From: Aquificaceae bacterium | Lineage (GTDB): Bacteria > Aquificota > Aquificia > Aquificales > Aquificaceae | Assembly: GCA_025057455.1 (NCBI GenBank) | Contig: JANWWY010000011.1 | Location: 1-40,926, forward strand | Direction: 5' to 3' | Length of the DNA stretch: 40,926 bases | In this document: positions 23,362 through 32,456 of the stretch, in pieces | How the letters are laid out: each line of letters begins with the position of its first letter | Position numbering within the stretch: the stretch's first letter is position 1 | Notes under the pieces: generated by a model | What the model saw: only the letters and a program-made list of their open reading frames with translations | What the model was told of the DNA's origin: nothing | Database searches by the model: none | Program-made: the position numbers and the translations under genes

Positions 23362-24111
23362 ATGGTTAGCATAGACCTCTCGGATAAAAGAGCTCTTGTA
23401 ACTGGGTCCACACGCGGTATAGGCAGAGCGGTAGCGGAGCTCTTGGCAAGGGCTAGTGCCAAGGTGGTTATTACAGGTAGGGATGAGCTAAGAGCCCAAG
23501 AGGTGGCAAGGGAGATAGGGGCAAACTTAGGCGCTGAAACCGTGGGCTTAGCCCTTGATATGTCTAATGCAGACTCTATAAAACAAGCTTATTCAAAAGT
23601 GGAAGGACTATGGGGGGGTGTAGATATATTAGTTAACAACGCAGGCATAACAAGGGATAAGCTTTTCCTTAGGATGTCTTTAGAAGACTGGGAAGAGGTG
23701 CTCAGGGTCAACTTGACGGGCACCTTTGTGATTACTTCATTAGCGGTAAAGGGCATGCTAAAGAACCGCTGGGGTAGGATAGTGAACATCTCTTCGGTGG
23801 TTGGCTTTACTGGTAATGTGGGGCAGGTAAACTACGCCTCTACCAAGTCTGGACTTCTGGGCTTTACCAAGAGCCTCGCCAAGGAGCTGGCTACCAGGAA
23901 CATCACCGTAAACATGGTGGCACCGGGCTTTATAGAAACTGACATGACAGCGGTTCTATCGGAAGATTTAAGGCAGGAATACCTGAAAAACATACCCCTT
24001 GGCAGGTTCGGAAAACCCGAGGACGTAGCCGGTGCGGTACTGTTTCTCTGTTCTGAATATGCAAGCTACATAACCGGCGAAGTTTTGCATGTAAATGGGG
24101 GTATGTACTAA
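23362..24111 (+). CDS. fabG: 3-oxoacyl-[ACP] reductase
   Basis: FabG performs the NADPH-dependent reduction of 3-oxoacyl-ACP in fatty acid elongation. The 249-residue short-chain dehydrogenase has the cofactor site VTGSTRGIGRAVAE, NNAGITRDKLFLRMS, the catalytic Ser in NISSVVGF, the Tyr-x3-Lys pair in VNYASTKSG, and the C-terminal YITGEVLHVNGGMY, which is very typical of FabG. It is the first gene of a unit with folK and is divergent from dnaJ. The family is large, but the combination of the RDKLFLRM and HVNGGMY segments makes FabG the best call. Confidence 0.94.
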   Translation: MVSIDLSDKRALVTGSTRGIGRAVAELLARASAKVVITGRDELRAQEVAREIGANLGAETVGLALDMSNADSIKQAYSKVEGLWGGVDILVNNAGITRDKLFLRMSLEDWEEVLRVNLTGTFVITSLAVKGMLKNRWGRIVNISSVVGFTGNVGQVNYASTKSGLLGFTKSLAKELATRNITVNMVAPGFIETDMTAVLSEDLRQEYLKNIPLGRFGKPEDVAGAVLFLCSEYASYITGEVLHVNGGMY

Positions 24112-24120
24112 TTTTTTCTT

Positions 24121-24609
24121 ATGCCCTTATGTTACATAGCCTTCGGTAGCAACGTAGGAGACAGGCTAAGCTACATATTAAAAGCTTTTGAGCTTCTCAA
24201 AAACTTCGGTCAGATAAGGAAGGTATCCACCTTATACGTAAGCCAGGCCTGGGGAAGGACAAACCAACCGGACTTTATAAACGGAGTGTTTGAGTTTGCT
24301 ACAGACTTTGAGCCTATAAGACTCCTGAAAGCCTTAAAGAATATAGAATCAACCTGCGGTAGAAAACCCAGAGAAAGGTGGGGTCCAAGGGAGATAGACT
24401 TAGACATACTCCTCTACGAAGACCACATACTTATGCTGAGCTTCTTAAGGATACCACACCTTTACCTAACCCAGAGAGACTTCTTTCTGTTTCCTCTTCT
24501 TGAAATATGCCCGGAGGCGGTACATCCAATCTCTGGACAACCCCTAAAGACCTACATGAAGAGTCTGGAAAATAATCTAAAGCCCTTTGCATGTCTTTTA
24601 CCACTTTAA
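24121..24609 (+). CDS. folK: 6-hydroxymethyl-dihydropterin pyrophosphokinase
   Basis: FolK transfers pyrophosphate from ATP to hydroxymethyl-dihydropterin in folate synthesis. The 162-residue product begins CYIAFGSNVGDRLSYIL and has SQAWGRTNQPDFINGVFEF, GRKPRERWGPREIDLDILLY (the signature with the magnesium-binding Asp pair) and the RIPHLYLTQRDFFLFPL segment. The length is normal. It starts nine bases after fabG without an obvious Shine-Dalgarno, so it probably depends on translational coupling. No folP or folB is adjacent. The end overlaps nrdB by 12 bases. Confidence 0.95.
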   Translation: MPLCYIAFGSNVGDRLSYILKAFELLKNFGQIRKVSTLYVSQAWGRTNQPDFINGVFEFATDFEPIRLLKALKNIESTCGRKPRERWGPREIDLDILLYEDHILMLSFLRIPHLYLTQRDFFLFPLLEICPEAVHPISGQPLKTYMKSLENNLKPFACLLPL

Positions 24610-25626
24610 CTCGCTTCTTTTTGCGTAGGTTTGAGGTTTAGCCTGGAAAAAGTCCGTCTTAGTGTCGTTTATGGTTCTAAACTGGTCTATCCACTTCATG
24701 GGGTTGTCTGTGATTTCTGGATACAGAGGCTTATAGCCAATTTGGCTCAGCCTCAAGTTGGACAAGTACTTTATGTATCTGTCAATCAGGTAATCGTTTA
24801 GCCCCAGTATTTGATTTTTTGTCACGTACTTACCCCACTCTATCTCCTTTTCGGTGGCAAACCTGAAAAACTCGTATACCCACTTTTCTATCTCTGGCGT
24901 AAAGAGGTCTGGCTCCTCTTCCTTTAGTGTAAGTATTATGTTTCTAAATAGGGTTACATGGGTAAGCTCATCCCTGTTTATGTATTTTATCTGTTGGACA
25001 GTGTTTCTCATCTTACCCTGCCTTCCGAGGGTGTAGAAAAAGGCAAAGCCAGAATAAAAGTAAAGACTTTCAAGCACGTAGTTGCCAAAGACTGCCTTTA
25101 TAAAGTTCTCTTCCACCGGATTCTTGATAAACTCGTTGTATAGCTCCGCTATTACCTTGTTCCTTTCCATCAAGACTGGGTCTTGTCTCCAGTAGTTGTA
25201 TATTTCGTCCGCTACCCTTGGGTCTACCACGCTTTCAAGGACAAATTGGTAAGAGTAGCTGTGAAGTGCCTCTTGAAACTCTTGAGAAGTGAGAGCCATA
25301 ACCAGCTCTGGGGCTGTTATGTATCTGGCAAACTCCTTGAGCATGTTTACCTGATAAGAGTCCAGAGCTATTAAAAAAGAAAGAACCATCTCGTAGGCTC
25401 TTCTTTCGTACTCGGAAAGCTCCTTCTCGTACTGCTTCCTGTCCTCGTGCATGGGCACCTCTTCTGGAATCCAGAAGTTGGTAAAGCCCATGGTTTTATA
25501 AAGGTCAAAAGCCCACTGGTATTTGACGCTGTTTAGCTCCATTATGTTGGTGGGGTTACCAAATACAATTCTACGCCTTGACGGTTCTCTATCGCCTTCT
25601 GGGTTAAATATTATGGTTCTATTCAT
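24598..25626 (-). CDS. nrdB: Ribonucleotide reductase class I, beta subunit
   Basis: NrdB holds the diiron-tyrosyl radical cofactor for class I ribonucleotide reductase. The 342-residue protein keeps the ligand set: Asp in IALDSYQ, Glu and His in SQEFQEALHSYSYQF, and Glu and His in INRDELTHVTLF. The tyrosine four residues after the first ligand His is where the class Ia radical Tyr is found. The sequence is uninterrupted, whereas I recall that the Aquifex aeolicus gene carries an intein. The start at 25626 has a strong AGGAGGT; an in-frame ATG at 25656 lies inside nrdA and is rejected. The gene follows nrdA after 10 bases. Confidence 0.95.
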   Translation of the reverse strand: MNRTIIFNPEGDREPSRRRIVFGNPTNIMELNSVKYQWAFDLYKTMGFTNFWIPEEVPMHEDRKQYEKELSEYERRAYEMVLSFLIALDSYQVNMLKEFARYITAPELVMALTSQEFQEALHSYSYQFVLESVVDPRVADEIYNYWRQDPVLMERNKVIAELYNEFIKNPVEENFIKAVFGNYVLESLYFYSGFAFFYTLGRQGKMRNTVQQIKYINRDELTHVTLFRNIILTLKEEEPDLFTPEIEKWVYEFFRFATEKEIEWGKYVTKNQILGLNDYLIDRYIKYLSNLRLSQIGYKPLYPEITDNPMKWIDQFRTINDTKTDFFQAKPQTYAKRSELKW

Positions 25627-25636
25627 CTTCCACCTC

Positions 25637-27928
25637 CTAAGTGGAACAGCTTTCACACTCTTCTATGTCTGTCATGGACTTGCTTCTTGTATAGTATACT
25701 GTCTTTAGACCAAGTTCCCAGGCAAGCTCGTAGAGTCTTGAAAGCGTCGGACCGTCTATCTTCTCTGGGTCTATATATAGGTTCAAAGATTGGGCTTGGT
25801 CTATCCACTTTTGCCTTACTGCGGCGGACCTTATGACCCATTCTTGGTCTATGTTGTAGGCACTCTTGTAATGCCAAAAATACTTGTCCACTTCTGGTGG
25901 AACCTGAGGGAGTATGCCCGACATGTTTTCCTCCTTGTAAAACTTGGCAAAGATTGGGTCCACCGATGGCGTGGCACCCACTATGAGGGAAGTGGACCCC
26001 GTAGGCATGAGAGCAATAAGGTATGCGTTTCTCATGCCATACTTCTTTACCTCCTGAGAAAGTCCTATCCAGTCAAACCCGTTTTTGGAAATCCTTTGGT
26101 TTTCCTCCGCAGTTCTCCCAAAGAATATACCCTTACTCCAATCTGAGCCTTCAAAGAGGGGATATTTACCCCTTTCCTTTGCCAGCTCCATGGAACCCTT
26201 TATAGCATAGTAAGCTATCATTTCAAAGAGTTTATCCGCAAATTCCAAATGCTCTTCTGACTCCCAAGCAATGTTATGTTTGACAAGGCAGTAGTGGTAG
26301 TTGCTAACGCCTATGCCTATAGACCTGTACCTTCTGTTGGTGTGCTGAGCTTCCTTTATGGCGTAAAAGTTCACGCTAATCACATTGTCAAGCATCCTAA
26401 CAAGAAGGGGAACAACCCTTTCCATGTCTTCCTTTTTGTAAACCCTTCCAAGATTTATCGAACCAAGATTGCATACTACCACATCACCAGAGCGTTTTTT
26501 ATGCACTATGGTGCCGTCTTCTAATATATGGTCTTCCAAGTGTGTGGTTACTGACATGTTTTGAACTATCTCGTGGCAGAGGTTTGAACTATATACCATA
26601 CCACAGTGTTTGTTGGGGTTTAGTTTGTTGGCGGTGTCTCTAAAAAATATGTAGGGCTCTCCTGTTTCAAAAACCACGGTCAAAAGCCTTTTCCACAGTT
26701 CAAAGGCTGGCACTTCCTTTTTGGCATAGCTTGGCAATTCTCTTTCAAGCTTTTGGTATAGCTCTTCAAACTCTTGCCCGTAGAAGTCTTCTAAGTTTTT
26801 CCCGTCCTTTACGTTCTTGCAGTAGTAGGGGTCTAACAATGTCCAGTGACCTCTCTCCTTGAGCCTCTTCATGAAGATATCTGGTATGGATACGGCTGGG
26901 TGTATGTCGTGAGCCTTTTTCCTTTCGTCGCCCACGTTGGTCTTTACCTCTAAAAAGTCCAAAATATCTTTGTGCCATATATCTAAGGTTATACTGGCAG
27001 AGCCCTTTCTCATACCAAGCTGGTCCACGTAAATCATGACATCGTTTAGTATTTTTACCACCGGTAACACCCCTGAGCTTGCCCCCTTAAATTTCCTTAT
27101 GGGTGCACCCGTTGCCCTTATCTTGCCAAGGTATATACCCAGACCACCCGCAAACTTGGATATCTGCCCTGCCTTCTGAACATTGTCAAAAATGTCATAA
27201 AGGTCGTCATCTACAGTAAGCACAAAGCATGAGCTTAGCTGTGTGTGAGTTCTTCTGGCATTCATGAGGGTGGGTGTAGCCAAGGATATCTCGTGTTTGC
27301 TGAGCGTATCGTAGAAAAGCTTGACGTATTTTACCCTTTCTTCCCTTTTCTCGGGTATGGCAAGCGTCATGGCTATGAGCATATACATTTCCTGCGGAAG
27401 CTCTATTATCTTTCCCTCTTCGTCTCTGACCAGATACCTGTCTGCTAGAACCTTTATACCCGTGTAGTTAAAAAGAAGGTCTCTGTCTGGGTCTATGTAT
27501 CTTGCAAGCTCGTTGAACTCTTCCTCTGTGTATTCCTGAAGGAGGTATTCTCCGTATATGCCTCTTTCCGCATAGGTCTTTACGAGCCTGTAGAAGCTTT
27601 CTGGATTGTAGGGCTTGTATTTGCCGTTTATCTTGTCCTTTACCTTGTAGCCTCTCAAATGTCCCACATCCTTATAGAGGTCATACAGAAGAAGCCTTGC
27701 AGCTACATACTGCCACTGAGGTCTTTCCGGTGATATCTTTTCCGCAGCTGTTCTTATGAGAAGTTCTTGGATTTCTTTGGTGGTTATGCCATCCTTGAAC
27801 TGTATTTGGGCGTCCAGTTCCAACTCCATTGGGTCCAAGTCAATGTTTTGGAAGGCAAAGCTTATAGCTATTCTGATTTTAGATATATCGAGAGACTCAG
27901 CCTTTCCGCTTCTTTTGATAACATACAT
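25637..27928 (-). CDS. nrdA: Ribonucleotide reductase class I, alpha subunit
   Basis: NrdA is the catalytic subunit that reduces ribonucleoside diphosphates to deoxyribonucleotides under oxic conditions. The 763-residue protein has an N-terminal ATP cone (about residues 1-90, [18 protein letters not shown]), so it should be shut off by dATP. Catalytic residues are visible: SSCFVLT (first active-site Cys), SNLCHEIVQ (thiyl Cys and Glu), [11 protein letters not shown] (second Cys with Asn) and the C-terminal redox pair in ECESCST. A Shine-Dalgarno (AGGAGGA) and a promoter with TTGACA lie just upstream. nrdA and nrdB form an operon. Confidence 0.97.
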   Translation of the reverse strand: MYVIKRSGKAESLDISKIRIAISFAFQNIDLDPMELELDAQIQFKDGITTKEIQELLIRTAAEKISPERPQWQYVAARLLLYDLYKDVGHLRGYKVKDKINGKYKPYNPESFYRLVKTYAERGIYGEYLLQEYTEEEFNELARYIDPDRDLLFNYTGIKVLADRYLVRDEEGKIIELPQEMYMLIAMTLAIPEKREERVKYVKLFYDTLSKHEISLATPTLMNARRTHTQLSSCFVLTVDDDLYDIFDNVQKAGQISKFAGGLGIYLGKIRATGAPIRKFKGASSGVLPVVKILNDVMIYVDQLGMRKGSASITLDIWHKDILDFLEVKTNVGDERKKAHDIHPAVSIPDIFMKRLKERGHWTLLDPYYCKNVKDGKNLEDFYGQEFEELYQKLERELPSYAKKEVPAFELWKRLLTVVFETGEPYIFFRDTANKLNPNKHCGMVYSSNLCHEIVQNMSVTTHLEDHILEDGTIVHKKRSGDVVVCNLGSINLGRVYKKEDMERVVPLLVRMLDNVISVNFYAIKEAQHTNRRYRSIGIGVSNYHYCLVKHNIAWESEEHLEFADKLFEMIAYYAIKGSMELAKERGKYPLFEGSDWSKGIFFGRTAEENQRISKNGFDWIGLSQEVKKYGMRNAYLIALMPTGSTSLIVGATPSVDPIFAKFYKEENMSGILPQVPPEVDKYFWHYKSAYNIDQEWVIRSAAVRQKWIDQAQSLNLYIDPEKIDGPTLSRLYELAWELGLKTVYYTRSKSMTDIEECESCST

Positions 27929-27967
27929 ACCTATCCTCCTTTTTGTGTGTTATGGTAGAGGTTGATA

Positions 27968-27996
27968 AGTTTAAGACCACGACTTTGGGCTGTCAA
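27968..27996 (-). promoter_or_regulatory. Promoter of nrdAB (TTGACA-17-TAAACT)
   Basis: On the minus strand TTGACA (27991-27996) and TAAACT (27968-27973) are 17 bases apart, 40 bases before the nrdA ATG. I saw no NrdR-box pair around it. Confidence 0.6.
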
Positions 27997-28018
27997 ACCT
28001 CCCAAGACTGAGAAAATG

Positions 28019-28035
28019 AGGGGTGGCACACCCCT
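28019..28035 (-). terminator. Hairpin after the rimP-nusA-rlmD unit
   Basis: AGGGGTG and CACCCCT form a perfect 7-base stem with a 3-base loop, 31 bases after the methyltransferase stop and before the nrdA promoter. On the minus strand it is followed by CATTTTCT, so the T-tract is weak. It is the best terminator candidate in the window. Confidence 0.5.
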
Positions 28036-28065
28036 GTCCTAAGTGTCCATTTTTTCAGAAAAAAC

Positions 28066-29313
28066 TTATTCCAATCTTAAATGGGCTATAGCCTCAATGT
28101 GGTATGTGTTTGGGAAGTTATCAATCATACGAAGGCTCAAGAGCTTGTACCCACCCTTTATGAACACCTTGAGGTCTCTTGCTAAGGTTGTGGGTTCACA
28201 GGAAACATACACCAGCTCTCTTGGTCTGTTTTTTACAATAAGGCTTGCTTCACCCTCCGAAAGTCCTGACCTTGGTGGGTCTAAAAAAACCAGATCAATA
28301 ACCTCACTTGCGTGCCTTTTAAGTGCTTCTAAACTGCTTGTATGATCAAAGCTTACATTACTCACAGCGTTCATCTTGGCGTTATACTCCGCATCCCTTA
28401 TGGCTGACCTGTTCTTATCATAAGCCATAAGAAAGTGGCACCTTTGGGCTAAGGGTAGGCTAAAGAAGCCTATACCGCAGTGAAGTTCCAAACCCCTTTC
28501 AAACCTTCCTTCTGGTATGGCGTGCTGTACAAACTTATCCCACAAAAGATAGTTAGCCTGCAAGAAAGAGTCTATACTAACCCTATAACGATACTTACCC
28601 ACCTTTACAAAAGTAAAGTCCCTACCAAGGCTATATACCTTACCTCCTTTATACACACCTACACCCACCACATTTTTTGGGAGAATGGTCTCCATTAACC
28701 TTTTTATCTTTTCCTTTTGCGGTAAGTCTTCCACTATCAGTTTCACCAAAAACTCATCCTCATGAGGAGAGTAAACCACGTGCACTTCATCGGTCTTTAA
28801 CTTCTTGACCATTTCCTTTAAAGAGGGTATCAGATGATTTAAGGAAGGATGTAAGAGCAAGCAATGGTCTATTTCCACAATGTTGTGACTTCTACGCTCA
28901 AAAAAGCCTAATTTGTTTTCTTGCACCTTAAACTGTACCCTAACCCTATAGCCGAACTCTTCAGAATGTAAAGTAGGTTCAACCCCGTTTAATTTTATCT
29001 TTCCTATTCTTTCGAGGGTTTCAAGAAGCATCTCTTCTTTTACCCTTATTTGGTTCTGGTATTGCATATGTTGAAGCTGACAACCCCCACATCTGCCATA
29101 GTAGGGGCAGGGAGCATTCCTTCTTACGGAGGATGGCAGTATTATCCTGCTAGCCCTTGCCAGTGCATAGTCCTTTTTTTCCTTATATACTTCCGCCTCC
29201 ACCATCTCCCCGGGTAGTGAGTACTCAACCATAAGACTCTTTCCCTCGGCCTGCGCCAAGCCATATCCACCATACAAGAGCTTTTTTATGTAGAGGTTTT
29301 TCAAGACTTTCAT
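28066..29313 (-). CDS. rlmD: TrmA/RlmD family rRNA (uracil-C5) methyltransferase
   Basis: These enzymes methylate C5 of uracil in 23S rRNA (RlmD, U1939) using SAM. The 415-residue protein has an N-terminal TRAM RNA-binding domain (about 1-58), a 4Fe-4S site (CPYYGRCGGC plus Cys in IDHCLLLHP), the SAM-binding LELHCGIGFFSLPLA, FLDPPRSG and the catalytic cysteine in VYVSCEPTTLARD. The domain order is that of RlmD, though RlmCD or a tRNA-specific paralogue cannot be excluded. Its ATG overlaps the nusA stop as ATGA, so it is the third gene of the rimP-nusA unit, where infB is found in many other bacteria. Confidence 0.88.
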   Translation of the reverse strand: MKVLKNLYIKKLLYGGYGLAQAEGKSLMVEYSLPGEMVEAEVYKEKKDYALARASRIILPSSVRRNAPCPYYGRCGGCQLQHMQYQNQIRVKEEMLLETLERIGKIKLNGVEPTLHSEEFGYRVRVQFKVQENKLGFFERRSHNIVEIDHCLLLHPSLNHLIPSLKEMVKKLKTDEVHVVYSPHEDEFLVKLIVEDLPQKEKIKRLMETILPKNVVGVGVYKGGKVYSLGRDFTFVKVGKYRYRVSIDSFLQANYLLWDKFVQHAIPEGRFERGLELHCGIGFFSLPLAQRCHFLMAYDKNRSAIRDAEYNAKMNAVSNVSFDHTSSLEALKRHASEVIDLVFLDPPRSGLSEGEASLIVKNRPRELVYVSCEPTTLARDLKVFIKGGYKLLSLRMIDNFPNTYHIEAIAHLRLE

Positions 29314-30293
29314 CTCAGTTTTGACAGAGCCTCAAAATCCTCTTCAGACATAACATCTATGTGCCATCCTGTAAGCTTGTTGGCTAACTTCACGTTTACA
29401 CCATGTTTACCTATGGCAAGAGAAAGTTTATCCTTGGGAACTGCAACCTCAGCTCTTTTATTTCTCCTGTCTATCCTTATCTTGGAAACGGGTGCCGGTG
29501 ATAGGCTCTTCTTTATGAGCTCTTCTTCGTCCGCTGTCCACCTTATAACGTCTATTCTCTCGCCTGAGAGCTCCTCTGTTATGGGTGCAATCCTTGAACC
29601 TCTCACGCCTACAACAACGCCTACAGGGTCAATCTTTGGGTCTTCCGCATGCACCAGCACTTTTGCCCTTTCTCCCGGCTCTCTTACTATGGCTTTTATG
29701 ACCACATCACCGCTACCAACCTCTGGCACCTCATGCTCTATAAGCTTTTTAAGAAAACGGGGATGAGTTCTTGACAAGATTATCTCGTATTTTCCCCTCT
29801 TTCTCCTCACGCTCAAAAGTAAAGCCTTGAGCCTCATACCGGGTTTGTACTCTTCCTTTCTGATTTGCTCCTTCTTTGGAAGGATGCCCACTACTTTACC
29901 CAAGTCTACAAGCACATCACCCTCTTCGGTGACCCTTCTCACAATACCAAAAACTACCTCCCCTTCCCTCTCTAAATACTCAAGATAACCCCTTTCTTCC
30001 TCTGCCCTTTCCAGCTCCTTCAAAAACTCCTCCTTTGCTGCATAGGCCGCTATCCTGTTTACATCCTCTGTGGATATATCCAAGGGGAACTTAACCTCCT
30101 CACTGTTTTTCCTCCTAACTACGAAGACTTCTATATGGTCTTCTTCCAGATTTACTTCAAGGTTTTCCCTTATTCTCTTATCCTTTTTTATTGCCAGGGC
30201 TATAGCATTCTTGAGAGACCTTTCCACAACCCATTCTGGCAGGTTTTTATCCTTTGCCACCTGTTCTATGAGCTTTTTGAGGTTTTTTACCAT
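29310..30293 (-). CDS. nusA: Transcription termination/antitermination protein NusA
   Basis: NusA binds RNA polymerase and RNA and modulates pausing, termination and antitermination. The 327-residue protein has the N-terminal polymerase-binding domain (about 1-103), an S1 domain (GEVVFGIVRRVTEEGDVLVDLGKVVGILPK), KH1 (VGVRGSRIAPITEEL with RIDVIRW) and KH2 (AIGKHGVNVKLANKLTG). It ends soon after KH2 and lacks the acidic repeats of the 495-residue Escherichia coli protein, as in many thermophiles. A GGAG lies close before the ATG, and it overlaps rimP by 7 bases, the usual rimP-nusA order. Confidence 0.95.
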   Translation of the reverse strand: MVKNLKKLIEQVAKDKNLPEWVVERSLKNAIALAIKKDKRIRENLEVNLEEDHIEVFVVRRKNSEEVKFPLDISTEDVNRIAAYAAKEEFLKELERAEEERGYLEYLEREGEVVFGIVRRVTEEGDVLVDLGKVVGILPKKEQIRKEEYKPGMRLKALLLSVRRKRGKYEIILSRTHPRFLKKLIEHEVPEVGSGDVVIKAIVREPGERAKVLVHAEDPKIDPVGVVVGVRGSRIAPITEELSGERIDVIRWTADEEELIKKSLSPAPVSKIRIDRRNKRAEVAVPKDKLSLAIGKHGVNVKLANKLTGWHIDVMSEEDFEALSKLR

Positions 30294-30760
30294 TTCTCCA
30301 ACTCCAAGTTTGCCCGTGCTATGAGGGATAGAGGAATGTGATATTCCTTGCCCGTATCTTTTTCCCTCAGTTGTAGTATACCCTCCTTGAGGGACTCTAT
30401 ATAACCCTTTAGCTCTCTTTTACCCTCTACGGCTTCTCTCATTATGAGTCTTACGAGCCTGCCTTGGAAAAATTCAAAGTGGGATGGTTTCGTAAGTTCC
30501 CTTGTTAGACCGGGAGAAGAAACTTCCAGCATGTAGGAGACTGGTATGATGTCCTCCACATCCAACAAAGCGCTTACCCTTTTGCTAACTTCCTCACAAT
30601 CACCTATGGTTATACCACCTTCCTTATCCAGTATTATCCTCAGCACCCAACCTCTCTCAGACCTAAACTCCACATCGAAAAGCTTGTAGCCCATACTCTT
30701 AACTATTGGTTCTACCAACATCCTTGCCTTTTCTTCTATTAACTTTTCTTGCAGTTGCAT
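30287..30760 (-). CDS. rimP: Ribosome maturation factor RimP
   Basis: RimP assists maturation of the 30S subunit. The 157-residue protein shows the N-terminal domain (VEPIVKSMGYKLFDVEFRSERGWVLRIILDKEGGI), the DCEEVSKRVSALLDVEDII block and the diagnostic YMLEVSSPGLTRELTKPSHF, followed by a small beta-barrel domain. It is the first gene of the rimP-nusA-rlmD unit. A TATAAT ends 9 bases before the ATG at 30760 with no Shine-Dalgarno. It is divergent from the MoxR gene across 38 bases. Confidence 0.94.
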   Translation of the reverse strand: MQLQEKLIEEKARMLVEPIVKSMGYKLFDVEFRSERGWVLRIILDKEGGITIGDCEEVSKRVSALLDVEDIIPVSYMLEVSSPGLTRELTKPSHFEFFQGRLVRLIMREAVEGKRELKGYIESLKEGILQLREKDTGKEYHIPLSLIARANLELEKW

Positions 30761-30769
30761 GGTTTTACA

Positions 30770-30775
30770 ATTATA
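30770..30775 (-). promoter_or_regulatory. -10 box of rimP (TATAAT), near-leaderless spacing
   Basis: A perfect TATAAT on the minus strand ends 9 bases before the rimP ATG at 30760, leaving at most a leader of about one to three bases. Confidence 0.55.
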
Positions 30776-30782
30776 GCACTGG

Positions 30783-30788
30783 TATAAT
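30783..30788 (+). promoter_or_regulatory. -10 box of the MoxR gene (TGGTATAAT), near-leaderless spacing
   Basis: An extended -10 (TG-N-TATAAT) ends 10 bases before the ATG at 30799. It lies only 7 bases from the oppositely oriented rimP -10 box. Confidence 0.55.
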
Positions 30789-30798
30789 TCTGATAATC

Positions 30799-31710
30799 AT
30801 GGATGTGGAAGCTATAAAAACAGAAATAAGTAGAGTTCTAAGGGGGAAGGAAGAGGTTATAGAATATGCTTTGATATGCCTTTTATCGGGAGGTCATCTA
30901 CTCCTTGAGGATGTGCCTGGCGTTGGTAAAACCACCTTAGCCCTTACCATGGCAAGGGTATTGGGGCTCTCCTTTTCAAGGGTTCAGTTTACGAGCGACC
31001 TTTTGCCCTCTGATATTTTAGGTGTAAGTGTATACGACCAATCGAAGAAGTCTTTCGTTTTCAAGAAGGGACCCATCTTTAACAACTTAGTCTTAGCAGA
31101 TGAAATAAACAGGGCTACGCCAAAAACGCAGAGTGCACTGCTGGAAGCTATGGCGGAAGGAAAGGTTTCCATAGATGGTATAACCTACGAGCTTCCACAG
31201 CCCTTTTTTGTAATAGCAACTCAAAATCCCGTAGAACAACATGGCACATACCCCTTACCCGAATCTCAGCTTGACCGCTTTAGCATGAAGTTAAGCCTGG
31301 GATACCCAGACCCGGAGACAGAAGCTCAAATAATAAGGGGAGAGAACCCTCTAGAAAAGGTTGAAAGGCTCAAGTCTCTGATAAAGGTTCAAGAACTAAT
31401 ATCCACCATGGACAGCATAAAGAGGTTCTATGTGTCCCCTGAGGTGGCAAGGCTCGTTGTAGATATTGCACAGGCTACCAGACAACATCCTGGCATTATA
31501 CTGGGCGTTTCTACGAGGGGATTGATACATCTTATCAACTGTGCTAAGGCGATGGCTTACATTAGGGAAAGGGATTTCGTGGTTCCAGAGGATGTGCTTG
31601 AGCTTGCTCCCTACTGCTTGTCTCACAGGATAATTATCAGAGAAGGTGAATCAGCGGTTGCAATAATACAAGAAATAGTAGAAGGCTTAAAAGCCTCATT
31701 GAAATTTTAA
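30799..31710 (+). CDS. MoxR-family AAA+ ATPase
   Basis: MoxR ATPases act as chaperones that help activate or assemble protein complexes, often with von Willebrand factor A proteins. The 303-residue protein has Walker A EDVPGVGKTTLALTMA, Walker B LVLADEINRATPKTQSALLEAM, sensor 1 IATQNPVEQHGTYPLPESQLDRF (the arginine-finger region) and a C-terminal lid. The usual partners (DUF58 and VWA-domain proteins) are not adjacent, which is atypical. The ATG at 30799 is chosen; an upstream in-frame ATG lies within antisense rimP. A short palindrome (AGGCTT-AA-AAGCCT, 31683-31696) lies in its last codons. Confidence 0.93.
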   Translation: MDVEAIKTEISRVLRGKEEVIEYALICLLSGGHLLLEDVPGVGKTTLALTMARVLGLSFSRVQFTSDLLPSDILGVSVYDQSKKSFVFKKGPIFNNLVLADEINRATPKTQSALLEAMAEGKVSIDGITYELPQPFFVIATQNPVEQHGTYPLPESQLDRFSMKLSLGYPDPETEAQIIRGENPLEKVERLKSLIKVQELISTMDSIKRFYVSPEVARLVVDIAQATRQHPGIILGVSTRGLIHLINCAKAMAYIRERDFVVPEDVLELAPYCLSHRIIIREGESAVAIIQEIVEGLKASLKF

Positions 31711-31733
31711 CAATTTTTTCATCAAATGCGATG

Positions 31734-31739
31734 TATAAT
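31734..31739 (+). promoter_or_regulatory. -10 box of the OmpA-domain gene (TATAAT)
   Basis: TATAAT directly preceded by TG ends 30 bases before the ATG at 31770. A strong AAAAAGGAGGTGG site follows, so the message has a leader. The -35 region is T-rich and not consensus. Confidence 0.5.
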
Positions 31740-31769
31740 ATGAATAAAACCTAAAAAGGAGGTGGTAGC

Positions 31770-32456
31770 ATGAAGAAGGTTGCTCTCGCTCTGGTTCTCA
31801 TATCTGGTGTTGCCATGGCACAAGCAAAGAAGGACAGAAAACCTCTTGACCCCTGTGGCAGCCCTCAGGAAGTTTTTACCAAGTATATGCTGGACAAGTG
31901 CTACAAGGGCTATTTTGACGCCATAATGGAAAGCAGAAGGTTGGCGGAGGAAGCAAGCAAAAAAGCGGATGAAGCTAGCAAGAAGGCTGGAGATTTGGAG
32001 GGAAGGGTTAAAAAGCTTGAAGGTATAGCGGACGACCATGAAAGGAGAATAAGGGCATTGGAAGGGAGACCAGCTCCTGCACCTGCACCTGCACCAAAGA
32101 GGGAGGAAGGAGTTGGTCCATACAAGTGGCAACTTGAAGAGGTGGGTGTGGTTCTCTTTGACTTTAACAAGTTCAACATAAAGGCATCTGAGGCAAAGAA
32201 GCTGGACGACATAGTGGAAAAGCTCAAGGGTGAAAGCAAAGAGATTTTGGTGGTGGGTTTTGCGGATACCAGAGGTACAAGCCAGTACAACTTCAACCTG
32301 TCCATGTGGAGGGCTCAAATGGTAGCAAGCCACTTGGCAAGGAAGGGAGTGGACATAGGTAAAATAAGGGTTGCATCCTACGGTAAGGAAGTGGCAGACC
32401 TAATAAGCCCAAAACATGCACAACAGAGGGCTGTAAGAATCTATCTTGTTAAGTAA
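31770..32456 (+). CDS. OmpA-domain periplasmic/outer membrane protein
   Basis: The 228-residue protein has a signal peptide (about residues 1-18, ending AMAQA), a short segment with two cysteines, a coiled-coil helix with AEEASKKADEASKKAGDLEG, an Ala-Pro linker and a C-terminal OmpA peptidoglycan-binding domain. The last includes VLFDFNKFNIKASEAKKLDD, VVGFADTRGTSQYNFNLS and RVASYGKEVA. There is no lipobox, so it is not a Pal-type lipoprotein, and it has no beta-barrel. It may tether the outer membrane or a partner to the wall, much as the coiled coil of a Braun-type protein does. It has its own promoter and a strong ribosome binding site, which suggests abundant expression. It ends 16 bases inside the convergent aminotransferase. 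Confidence 0.9.
   Translation: MKKVALALVLISGVAMAQAKKDRKPLDPCGSPQEVFTKYMLDKCYKGYFDAIMESRRLAEEASKKADEASKKAGDLEGRVKKLEGIADDHERRIRALEGRPAPAPAPAPKREEGVGPYKWQLEEVGVVLFDFNKFNIKASEAKKLDDIVEKLKGESKEILVVGFADTRGTSQYNFNLSMWRAQMVASHLARKGVDIGKIRVASYGKEVADLISPKHAQQRAVRIYLVK

Noticed and set aside
31683-31739. Terminator at the end of the MoxR gene
   Set aside because: The AGGCTT-AA-AAGCCT palindrome has only a two-base centre, lies before the stop codon, and is followed by a T-run more than 10 bases away.
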